From the NCBI RefSeq assembly GCF_954871325.1, contig NC_088775.1, positions 59,187,561 to 59,251,560 of the forward strand: a DNA stretch of 64,000 nt. Direction: 5' to 3'. Source of the DNA: Gordionus sp. m RMFG-2023. Its lineage: Eukaryota > Nematomorpha > Gordioida > Chordodea > Parachordodidae. The notes beneath the pieces were generated by a model. That model was not told where the DNA came from, ran no database searches, and was given only the letters and a program-made list of their open reading frames with translations. Both the position numbers and the translations under genes were made by a program. Positions 46,691 through 58,700 of this stretch are shown here, in pieces (the first letter of the stretch is position 1; the number at the start of each line of letters is the position of its first letter).

Positions 46691-49182
46691 CAGAAACCTG
46701 CAGGCCCGGCCCTAAGCCCGGCCGTATTTTAATTTTTTTAAATCCTATCCGGGCCAAAAAAAATTTTTTTTTAATATACGGGGCCGGGCCGGGCCTAATA
46801 TTGTTGAACCCGGTCGGGCCTAAAGGTTATGAATTAATGGTTATAAGATTATATTATATCATAGTTATGATTAATATAATATTGGGTGATAGTTAACACT
46901 ACCTAACCCACAGATCGATCAAATTATTGTTTTCCTGCCAATTAAATTACGCATCAAGAATTGAATTTATTAAAATTCAGGATCCAAATCTATAGGTAAC
47001 TAATTAACATATTTTTTATAATTCATCAGCTCTAAGTCTTTAGCTTATATTTTTACTACATTTAAAAACAAAATTCAATATCTTGGCTCAATTAAATTAG
47101 CTCAAAATCCAAAGTAACTAATTAATTAATTTATTTAATTATTCATTATTTCATAGATTATGGCACTTAATACCAATGATATAATTAATAAAATTAAAAA
47201 TAATGTATATACTTTTAAAACAACTCATTTAAAATCCGAAATATGGTCAAAATTTAACATAATAATAGACGAAAATAAAAAAAATATTGGCTAGGTACAA
47301 TGTAAGAATTGTTCCAATTTATTATCTTATAATTATAATCACATCTCATTTAAGAAGACATAAATGTGATGGTAAATCCATGAAAATTAATATAAAAAAT
47401 TTTACATGAAAAACAGACCTATAAATGTAATCTAAAATATTTAAAAGAAAAATTTATAGATCATTTCTCAATTCTTTGCGCAAAAGATATTAGGCCTTTT
47501 GAAAGGAATGGATTTCTTGAATTCAGCCAGGATCTAGTCGATGTTGGGGCAAAGTATGGTAAAATAGATGTCAAATCATTGATTTCACATCCCACCACTC
47601 TATCACGCCACCTTAAAGAAAAATGTGAGAAAATAAGAAGCATTTTTGTTGACTCTATTACATCAGTAATAAAAAATCGATTTATAGCTGCTTCCACTGA
47701 TATATGGTGCGATGACCATAAAAAGAACTCGTTTATAACGGTTAACGTGCACTATATATCAGATGACTGGAAGTTAGTGAAGAGAAACCTATTTACTGCT
47801 AAATTTAAAGAAGTGTCAAAGACCAGCAAAGTAGTTAAGGATGAACTATTAAAAAAATTTTACAATTTTAATACTAATGATTTTATTAATATAATATTTG
47901 TTACAGACCAAGGTAAAAATATTATAAAAGCATTGGAGTTAAATTAACGATTAAATTGTTGTTGACATATAATAAACACAATTTTAAGAAATTCATTTAT
48001 CTTCAAATATAAAATTACAAGAGGCTCAGGAAGTTAATGAAATACCATCGACCAGTCGAATTACGACTGTTGTTAAATAAACTGAATCGTTTTAAGAAAA
48101 ATGGGGCGATGGTAATTCTGGTAACAATACCCGATGATGAATATAATAATTACATCAATAAAAAAATAGATGAAACATTTAGGTGGATAATTTGTTAGAG
48201 TGGTGGGCGGCTCATCAAAGCGAATTTCCAATTTTGGCAAAATTGGCAAAACGGGTATTGGCAATTCCTGCTTCAAGTGCAAGCTGTGCGCAGAATTTTT
48301 CCACTACTGGGAGAATTCTTGAAGAAAGAAGAAGTAATCTTCAACCTGAAAAGGTAGATATGCTTCTCTTTCTTCATGATAATTTATAAATTTTTAATAT
48401 CTTTCTTGAGTATAGGGTTTCGTCATTCATGCTGGTTTTTTACTTTGCAAACTGTCAAATATTTATTGCATTTATTATATTTTACCAGTCCTGAAAGTTT
48501 TTAATCCAACATTTTTCATTATTTTTTTTTACAATATTATATAATACAATTATCTTCTTTTGTTAAAAATTTATATTATAAAATTATTTATATTGTGCAA
48601 TTAGATTATATTTTCAAAATACTATTTATATTTACACATGCATTTTTTAAAATAGCTAATTTATTTATAAATTAAATAGTAAATACAATATATTATATTC
48701 TCAAAATATTATTTTCCATTTTTATAAATTAAATATTAGTTTTATTTTTTTTAAATGCAATATAAAATATATTATATTCTCAAAATATTATTATACTTCC
48801 ATTTTTATGAATATTAGTTTTATTTTTATAATTGCAATATAAAATATAGTATTTGCTCAAAATATCCATTTTTATAAATATCAGTTTTATAATTTTTTAT
48901 AAATTCCTTAAATATTCTCAAAATATTAGCTTTTTACCATGTATTTTTTAAATACAAATTAAAATTATCACAAATAGAATCTTTTATATTCAAAAATATT
49001 ATTTGCACAAATTTTTTATAGTATTAATTTGTTAAATATCTGAATAAAATATGTAATAAATGATAATACTCGCTGAAAAATATAATACCTCATAGGTGGT
49101 CGAATATAATTTTTAAAAATTCCGAGACGGGCCTAAAATTTTTAAATCCGGGCGGTGCAAATGGTGCCTCTGCAGGTCTCTA
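46691..49182 (+). mobile_element. hAT element with CAGAGACCTGCAG-type ends
   Basis: Left end CAGAAACCTGCAGGCCCGGC. Right end (inverted) TAGAGACCTGCAGAGGCACC then ATTTGCACC. Flanks ATATATAT and ATATATAA form an 8-bp duplication with one mismatch. Subterminal GGGCCGGGCC blocks. Carries one decayed transposase on the plus strand. The right end is shared with the MITEs at 30,937 and 38,032. Confidence 0.82.
47160..48389 (+). pseudogene. hAT transposase relic
   Basis: Starts MALNTNDIINKI at 47,160. A BED-type finger follows (VQCKNCSNLL ... HLRRHKCDG, frame lost once). The main frame 47,579-47,947 has the catalytic-Asp block STDIWCDDHKKNSF and FVTDQGKNI (second Asp region). The C-terminal dimerisation block at 48,183-48,389 reads LLEWWAAHQSEFPIL and SASCAQNFSTTGRI. 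The centre between 47,950 and 48,180 is much shorter than in an intact hAT protein (usually about 600 residues), so the gene is internally deleted as well as frameshifted. Confidence 0.85.
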
Positions 49183-49258
49183 ATATATAAAAATATGTTG
49201 AAATTTATTAGATAGTTGTTAAATTTTTAACATTAAAATAAATAAAAATGTTCTACAA

Positions 49259-49313
49259 TCCCTGCCTACTCCACTCTTCGGAGGCGTGGGTTCAAATCCC
49301 TCCAGTGCCACCA
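49259..49313 (+). pseudogene. 3' part of a class II (Leu/Ser-type) tRNA, with CCA
   Basis: A variable-arm hairpin CTC-TTCG-GAG (49,274-49,283) is followed by a T-arm GTGGG-TTCAAAT-CCCTC (49,286-49,302, one mismatch). Then exactly seven acceptor bases CAGTGCC, discriminator A and CCA (49,311-49,313) follow. The D-arm and 5' acceptor strand are absent upstream. Eukaryotic tRNA genes do not encode CCA, so this looks copied from a processed tRNA. Confidence 0.65.
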
Positions 49314-49783
49314 TAAAGTTGATAGGTTAATAAACAAAATAAAATGATCGAATATGAAATATATTAGATAAGTTAAATGTATGAATAATTAAAATTGTAA
49401 TTTATGCTATACAATACCTTAATATAAATCAAATAATTTTATATGTAAATCCCATATATCTTAAGAATCATAAATTGCGTGGAATCAGAAATGGGTATGA
49501 ATCACAAACAAATAGTAGTTAATAGCAAATAGCGATGTTAATCATGAGATATTAGAGTTTTAAATAAAAGGAAATTGTAATATAGGTATGGGGCTTAGGA
49601 AGAAGTTTAAAAATATTATTAATAGTATCGCCATAAAATATAAGTGTTTTTCAGTAGTTAATTTTATTAAGCAGTGAGAAATAAAAATTATACAAATATT
49701 TAATAATATTATTCAAAATAATAAGTATAAAGCGAAGATAAATAATGTTCAGGAACCAATATGGCAAGTTTTCTATAAGGTAG

Positions 49784-49960
49784 TAATGTTGTTAAAAGGT
49801 CCGATTTTTAAAAACTATATGAGCTTAGATTTTTAAAATATAGGTCCAAACCCTTTTGCCATTTATAAGTAAAATCTCCAGGTTTGCTTAATATTATCGT
49901 GGTTAAAATCATAACTGGGCCATTTTTAAAAATCGACTTATATTGTGCGGGGATGACACA
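49784..49960. mobile_element. MITE-like remnant, AGTGTTGTTAAA family
   Basis: AATGTTGTTAAAAGGTCC start, with the internal TTTTTAAAAA-type arms and AAATCTCCAGG block also seen in the MITE at 55,811. Right end poorly defined. Confidence 0.45.
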
Positions 49961-52549
49961 TATTGGTAAGCTTATAATTCATAAGAATAGATATAAAATT
50001 TTATTTTAGTAATGAAAATATCGTACTATCTATCGTTTTACAGAAATAGATATAAAATCCGATTTAAATAAAAAAAAATAGGGAACCATGTATCGTTAGT
50101 GAATTTTACAAATAATCAGCATGAACAGCATGGAATTTTGTTCGGAGAGATCAATTAGCAAGCTTCAAAAAAGTACGATCCTTAAAATTATCTATTATAT
50201 ATTTCAGTAATAAAATATTATTAATTAGTGTCCTTTAGCTAAACCAATGGATTAAAATGTGAAAAAATAGGTTGAGGTAATACTAACTTTATTCAAATTG
50301 GTAAGCCAGAATCAGTTGGAATTAAAATTATTCTAGGAATAAAATCTCTAGCACCGAGAAAGCCATCAGAAACAAATTCCGCCTCGATTTGATCACAAAG
50401 AAGTTATAGTCAATTTCGTCCCATTGTCAAACCAGAAGCAGAATTTAAATTTAATATTAAATTATAGGTAGCCCAGTGAGTAACGATGATAAAAGATATC
50501 TATCTTAGGGCAACTTGGTGGATAGAAAATAAATAAATGTTAATAATGATATAGAAAAAACTTCCATCAATAATAAAAAATATTATCAAAAGAGAATGAT
50601 TATTAAAAAAAATTGAAATTTTAATTTTTCTTAGAATATATAACTATCAAAAAAAAGTCTAAATCGATATTATAAGTAGATTTATATTAAATCATGAATT
50701 AGTAAATGACACGACATATCAATAGAAGCATATATAGAGAAAAGCAATAGAATTTATAAATGAGAATTATCAAGCAAATAAAAATGAAAATTAAAATACT
50801 GCACTGCTTGTAAAGGGGTCAATATTAGGCATATCTCTAGTAATTGAGAGGCCATCATCAAATAAATTATTTTGTCTATTTGGAAACTTTTTTACATATC
50901 ATTTCTTTTGAACGTTCATTTTGTTTATTTACTAGTCATCCTTTACTTGTTTATCATCAACGACAGATAAATCAATAGAAAGGAGTTAAGAGAGAATCAG
51001 TTACTTAAAATAAAATAAAGATTTTTCAAAAAATATTGTACTGAACCTCCAGAGGAGTCAATATAAAGCATGTTTCTCTAGAGATTGCTGAGATATCACT
51101 AGATGATAGCAAAGGATCTAAAACAGATATAATCTAAAATGTAAGAATATATAGGAAGGAAAAAATAAACATAATGATAGCATAAATATGGATGATTGAC
51201 TTTTAAAATTATAATATCCTAAATACATTTATCTTATATATTAATTAATTCTATATGGGATAGACCTATATATTACATTCATTTATTAGATTTTAGTTTG
51301 CCGAAAAAATATTTAACTTAATTATTATAACTTTTTAAGAACAAGATACATGGACTTTTGAAATTGATGTGTTATAATCTCCTAAATTCGTTATACTATA
51401 TTAATTTTAGAAGGGATAAACTTATAAATTGACTAACTCTTTAATTTACATTTACCTTTTTTATAAAAAATACATATTTAGCTTGAAAAACATTTTTATC
51501 CATGTTTCACGTATAAATAAAATAATTCTTCATTATCTATCATATGATACCTAATATTTTTTATAAATAACATAATAGATGGATTGTAATAATATTGATA
51601 ATAAAAATAGACTGGTAGAAAAATTAGTTAACTTAATGAAAGAATTTCTATAGAACTAGATGCCTGGACTTTTAAAATTGATGTTTTATAATATCCTAAA
51701 TACTATTCTATATATTATTGTTCCAGAACGGATAGACTTCCATTCATTATATTTTGTCCAAATAAGAGTTAACTCAATGATTAAAACTTGTACATAACTA
51801 GATGCTTGAGCTTTTAATAATAGTAAGTTATAATTTCCAAAATACATTTATTCCATAAAGACAAACATCTCCTACCCCCCCCCCCTCCCCATTATTATTA
51901 AGAAATATACTTTTTCAGCTGTTTCCTGCATTGAAAGTAAACTTCAAAACCACTAATTCTGTTAGTGTCTAATAAAATTTTAACTTTATAATTAATACAT
52001 TTTAGAAAATACTTCTCCATTTTGTTAAATTTTTTTCTTTGTCGAACTATTATGACGCATTCAATTTTTATATATAAACGACATAGGCAAATGCAGTCGC
52101 TTTTATTTAAATGTCAATACAACACCAGATTAAGGTGCACTTTTTAAGTAAAAAATGCATTTTTATCTTCAAAATTTAAGTGATAGTGTCAATATATTTT
52201 TATTATTAAAAATTGCAATAATCGCATTGTATTAAGCTAGTTACTATATAAAATATTTATATTATAATTATAAAAATAAAAATAAAAATAAAGCGTTATA
52301 GTTGTATGCAAATAAATTAAACCGAATTTTCCATAAATTTTTTATAAATTTCAATTACATAATCAAATATAAGAATTTATATTTTTTAAAAAATTTTTCT
52401 ATTCAATTGTTCTATAAATTTATAATTGTTATTTTGCATAAATCTAATTTAGTAATATTTAAAGTATAACAATAAAATTTTATCTATTAAAAAATAATAA
52501 TAAGTTATTCTAAATTTTAATGATTTTAAACGAGTTTTTTTATCTAAAA
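49961..52549. repeat. AT-rich DNA with diverged tandem repeat (51,180-51,880)
   Basis: A unit containing TGGACTTTTAAAATTGATG and TTATAATATCCTAAATAC recurs near 51,190, 51,352, 51,665 and 51,810, spaced roughly 150-165 bp apart with one larger gap. Short shared blocks (TCAATATTAGGCAT / TCAATATAAAGCAT) occur at 50,820 and 51,060. A C-run of about ten lies near 51,875. No gene seen; downstream flank of the host gene. Confidence 0.5.
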
Positions 52550-52762
52550 TTAAGATGCACTCGCAGATTGTTGTTGTTGCAAATTTTGCTGATTCTGCTG
52601 AGAATACTGTCGCTGATTGTTGTATTCCTGGGAATACTTTTGCGAATTTTGATTTTGCTGTATATTTTGATTTTGTTGCTGCATATAATTATTTAGAAGT
52701 GGGCTGCTTTCATCGAAATTGGGATATTCGTAAGATGCTCCACGTTGATAGTTGAACTGATT
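52550..52762 (-). CDS. Host gene last exon: Gln/Asn-rich tail
   Basis: Acceptor ATTAG before 52,762, phase 0, stop TAA at 52,550-52,552. Reads NQFNYQRGASYEYPNFDESS and then about 45 residues dominated by Q and N (MQQQNQNIQQNQNSQKYS), ending SASAS. Too short on this strand to stand out. The phase and orientation fit the host gene, but no protein match proves the link across the 1.7-kb intron. Confidence 0.6.
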   Translation of the reverse strand, partial: NQFNYQRGASYEYPNFDESSPLLNNYMQQQNQNIQQNQNSQKYSQEYNNQRQYSQQNQQNLQQQQSASAS

Positions 52763-55700
52763 CTAATAAAATTTAAAAATAAAGATCGAAATATCTAAGG
52801 TATCTTATCTTATATTATATATGTTGACGTCAATCTGTTCCACCAGTATGTTATTTTTTTAACTCTAAATCATTTTTTAAGCATGTTCTTTAAATTAAAA
52901 AAAATTGACTTTATTACCTACCCTGTGTCCAGTTATTTGAGTCATTTATAATTTATATAAAAAATCTATGGATAAACAAATATGAAATTATATCAAGTTT
53001 AGAAGTTCTTGGTAAATTCTTTTAAAAATTATTAAGTAGGTTTATTACACATGCTAAGAATCATCATATTCATATTTTTAAAATTTAAAAAATAGAACAT
53101 ATTGACTGAAAAGTTACATTGACGCTAACATATATTTATAGATAATCTAGACCTATGGAGAATTATTTGATATCCGATGGCAAATTTACGAATTTAAATA
53201 GAGTCCATTTTTTTGAGGAGTAATAAATTTAAATTATTCGTATCAATTTCTTGTATTATTCGTAAATTCAAAAACTTTAGTAAATATTCGAATTATTCTT
53301 TATTTTTAGAATTATTTAAAGATATTCGTATTAAATTTTTCTTAATTTAAAAAAATAATGAGATTAATGATAGATACTGCCTTAAGGTAGTACCTATCAT
53401 GTATTATGTAGATTTTTCATTTGGACAAATTTATTTATAATATATATTTGAAAAATCGTGATTTTGGAAAACGTCTGTGGCCTCGATGATTCTGGGTTCG
53501 AGTCCCAGCAAAGATCATGTTTTTTTTTAATCAAACTTGGTGGTTCCATCCTTGGAGGGATGATATATAGGAGACTCGACCACATGATTCCGTTATAAAA
53601 TATGTTAAATAATAAAGGTCGTATTACATTTTAATAAATTTTGGTCAGTATGCAAATTAGGTTGGCATTTATAAAATTGCTATGTTGACTTGGCAGTATT
53701 TATCATTAAACAAATTAAAGTTTATGGCAGGGCCTGGTTGGGCTTACTTAAATATGATATCAATACATTTTGTCATATAAACTGTTAAAATTCTTGCAAG
53801 AAACAAGGCTCTAATATTTTTCACTTGTAAAGTTTTTACATTTAAATAAATTCAGGCCAGGCGGACAAATAATTTTTATTAAAAAAATTCGTTCGGGATC
53901 GAGCCGGGCCGGATAAATTTTTAAAAAATTTCAGGCCGCAGAAGATATTAGGCCTTGGAAGCGTTTATATAGGCACAAACACGATTAGCAAAAAACACTA
54001 GGAAAATTATATTTTATTTTAAAAATAGTTATTATTATAATTGCATCTTTCTTATGATTTTGTATTATTGCAATGTTTTAAGGGTATCTTTTTTATTGTG
54101 TTTCATTCGACTCAATATTCTAGAGGTCTCAGGCATTTCCGATCGTGGGAGTTGGGGGGGGGGGGTGATGCAAGATCTTTATTGAAAATAGAGGGGGTAA
54201 GTTTATGAAGATGCTATAGCTATTTTAATAAATCGACAAATAGTTTTCAGTTGGATTTATTGCTAATATTAATTTGATAGTAGGGGGAAATGGTAAAAAA
54301 TTAGGAAGGGTGAGGGGAATTTCGAGAGGCTAATATCATCATTAGCTTAGGGAGGTGTAGAAATTCCTAGGAGGCCTAAAATAATATAATAAAGTTAAAA
54401 TATTATAATTTAAATCACATTTAAATGGTTTTTTAAAGGAAATTATATATCTATACTTTGTTGTGGCAGTTAGAGCAGATGAATCTAGCCATATTGTTGG
54501 CGTTTTTGTTACAAATGCATGTTTGACACAAAGGATAGGGAATTTGTGACATAACTTTAGGCATAATTTTTATGAGAGCCTTCATGTCCGTTTCCTTTTC
54601 AGAGAATATTTTAAAGTAATTTATCAATATTTTAAGGGTCTTACATAACCGGAGAGCAATATTTCGATGTTAAATATGACACCATCACTTTGTTTTACTA
54701 TATTGATCAAGGCGCCTTCACAAGTTTCGGCTTTATTTAATAAATCTTTGTCCCCTGTGATTGAATCCTGATTGATATGATCGGATGTGTAAGCGACATC
54801 TCTATCAAATCCTTACCGATCGCAAAAATTAAAAATATTATTCAAAATAACAAATGATGAATTTGTAACGCCTTAATAAAAACTCTTTCAACCGGTATTA
54901 CGTCAATTTGGTGAAAAAAATTTCGCACGGCGTCAATTCGGCGTAACATCAATTCAGCAAGGTGACCATTTGGATCAGCGTCAATTTAGACGGCCACAAT
55001 GCTGCGCCTATCTAATACAGTTGCAATTTATTCGTATAAAACAAAAGGATCATCAAATAGAATTCATGTTGAGGATTGGATATCAAAAAAAAATTAGTTT
55101 AATAAACCAATATTTATGATCATATATCTTTGTCGGACCAATTTACCAAGATATAAGGTATGTTGATACAAAAATCAAATTATCTTTTAGAAGTAAGGAG
55201 TTAACAAAAGGAAAGTCTCATGCTAGAGGTTACATTTTCCAATCATATCCAACGATTGTATAAATTTGGAAAATAATTATTGACTTAAATATACTTTTTC
55301 CTTTAAGACTGACTCATTTTATAAAAATCATTTTAAAAAATAAATATTATGTTTAGGCCAATTTTTTAACGCACAATTTTTTTATTTATTTATAAAATGA
55401 CTATAGAGAATATAAATATACTATATTAATTAAACATGCTAAAAATATGTTTAAAAGAACATTTAAAAAAATAGATAACATTTAAAATAGTTAAATATGA
55501 TTATATAAAAATTATACGCGATACCCCTTAGATAATCAGTAATCGAGCATTTACATAATCAGATACAATTAATATAATATTTTCAGTTGTATCCCGATAC
55601 ACCTTTCTTGATGGTGGTTTCTTACCAGAAATATATTATTCATTTTTTCCTTCGGTGGAAATTTTTATTTAAGTCAATAATTATTTTCTAAATTAATGTA

Positions 55701-58700
55701 ATCGTTGTTGGATATCGTTGGAAAATGCCAACCTCTAGAATGAGACTTCTCTTTTGTTGATTCCTTATCAATAATTCTAATAATTATTTTAATTTTTTTG
55801 GATCAACATTAGTTTTGTTAAACGTCTCGGTTTGGGTCTATTTTGAAAACAACCGATTAAGATTTTAGCCAAAATGATAAATAAGATTCGAGATAGAGGT
55901 CCAAACCTTTCTTACATCTATGCGCCAAATCTCCAGGCTTACATAATATTGGCTAAAATCTTAATCGGTAACATGACAAATTGGTCCACAAAATAAATCG
56001 ATATAAATAATGGTTTGATATTTTTTTTTGATATTATTAAATTTTTCATTGATATTACACATTTAGTAAATAATCCAGAGATTTTTATAAAAAGAAATAT
56101 AAAGAAATAATTAATAGGACCAACATTCAAAATGACTTTTATTTAATCATCCTTTTGTTTTATACTGATATGCGCCGGATTGACGCTGCGGAATTGACGC
56201 CGCGTTGAATTGGCCAAGTGAATTAAACCATAGCCTGATTTATAACATAAATTTTTTAAAATAATATTAATGAAGAGAAAATTTATATTTAGCAAATTTT
56301 AATGTTAAATACAGAAAATTATACCTAAAATAGTTTTGAGTCTTTTTTCTGAGGTAGAAATGATGGGACATTTTAGTATGGTGTTCAAAGTTACCGACTG
56401 ATCTTTGAGAGCCAATTGCACTATTTTTTCTTTGATTCTCTATAATAAATGAGATTACAATTTTTTAATAATATTCTATTAGTGTGTCTTCTAAACTTAT
56501 GTCATTTCCTTAAAAAGATATTAAAAAGAGCAGTATTACTATTATTATGCTTAAATTAAAATTGTTAATTTAAGAAACCATAATTGATGAAGGGGATTTG
56601 GTACTGATTAGCGTTATTATCCTCAATGAATTTGGAACGAAGTTCATCTCTTTGCTAACCGTGTAAATTACATCGATTTGATTCGATTTGGTTTCGGAGC
56701 TTAACTTGAGATCATGCCAAGTCTTTTCAAGATCGTCATAATTAAATACAATTTTACCCCGGTGAGCATAGTATCTTCTCATGGTCAAATGGCTATTGCC
56801 AAATCCCACCAAAGTGTATTTGATGTCGGAACTGGGACCATGTTTTCGCATTAATTCATCCTAATAGATTTTGAAAAATTAAGGTTTTGAAATTAGTTAA
56901 TTAAATGAAAATATTATTTTTTTTATATGTTTAAACTAATATTCATTATCAAAGAATAGAGTAATAGAGTAAAGTGATCAAAACATTTTTTTCTCTACTT
57001 TTTATTTCTAAACTATGAAAGAAAAATTTTGCTATTTTTGTTTATCATAATAGTAAATATAGATAGCATTTATTATAGAAATAAAATATTTAAAAAGGTA
57101 ACTTCAAAATGGTGATTTTTGAGAAATAAAATTTCCAAAGGTGCATAAATAAATATGTAAATATTTATCATCTGATTTATATTTCTATTATATAATCTCT
57201 ATAATAACCATTTCGAAATAAAGCTTAAATATTTTACCGACAAATATATAGCTTTTAATCGTATGTTAATTATAATTAACAGTATGCGATATAAAGTATA
57301 ATTAAATATTGTGATGTGATAAAATTTAGCCTTGCAACATAATATATTCCATGTTATTACGAAGAGATGATAGTAACTATATAAACTTGTAAATTTTTAA
57401 TAATTTTGAGCAAGTAAGTTTCTATTCTGCTGATGTCTTTGTGTTCCTCGACTAAATAAACTACATGAACAGTCTTGTGAACTTGGCCGTCTATCTTATC
57501 TACCATGTTAAAAGGCTCATAAAAGCTGTAAAATCGATTGGCAGCCTGACACATAACTTTAAAAATATGTGAATTAATAAATTTATGCCTATAATGCACG
57601 GATTTTTTGTTAATAAAATGAACTTGCTTGAAAGGAAGAACATATAAATATGGATGGAAGGGAGGGAAATTTTTTTTGGGGGGGGGGGCTGGGGTAAAGG
57701 CAAATTAATATTATAAATAAAACATTGGCTAACCGCATTCTTCTGGTATATCTATATGTATATTTTTCATATGACATTCTTGGGATAAAGCCAAGGATAG
57801 TGCACATACTCCTTTCGGACCATTATAACGCTGAGCAGCATTAAAAATATCTTCGAGTGTATCGCGTGAATATTGGTCATCACATTTCCTTTAAATAATT
57901 ATTTTTTTATTGAAAATCCAAAATCAATTTTACTTTTACATTTTAATAATCAAAATGCTTTTTTACTAAATAATATGAGGACTGGGGGATACTAGTTGAA
58001 CTCAAGAATCTGAGTTAATTTTTTCAGTTGGATGAAACATATTTTAGATTGAAACATTTAACTAAAGTAAGAACCAGGATTACACTAGATATAGGTTGGA
58101 GTAAAATTGTAATTTTATTCAACCTGTCCAATCTAAATGTGATTTATAAATATGCTAATAGAAATTTAAATTAATAAAGTGTTGTAATGACAATCTCTTT
58201 GAGTTGGAACTACAGCAGGACTGGGACACAATCTCATTAACTCAACAATCATCTGATATATTTTTAAAATAACATCTAACTTACTTTGGTAAAAAAAAAT
58301 ACACATTCTGAGCTAATTTTTTAAAATATGAAATAATCTTATAAGCAGAAATCGGAACCTTTGTGAAATAAGTTATGGTTCTGATTTTTTTAAGGTTCTG
58401 GTTTAAGAACCGGTTCCATAAGCGTTCTAGATTTATCTTAATCTATCTATAATTAAAAATGAATGTAAAATATGATTCATGAGCTTAAAGAATATCTAAG
58501 AGGTGCATCCTTCAACCTTATATATATTAAAATATTAGTTAATACAAAATAGTTAATTCATAATATTGCCTTATTGAATCTTTCATTAAATCCTAAGAAA
58601 TATTTTTAAATTTATTTATAATATATAAGCAAGAACCCAGGAATAATATTTTTCCTTAAGTCCTGCTCCTGATTCCTAGTGGTTACTCGGTTTTGTGGTT

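Noticed and set aside
53470-53520. Complete tRNA gene
   Set aside because: Perfect T-arm only; anticodon arm, D-arm and 5' acceptor strand do not form.
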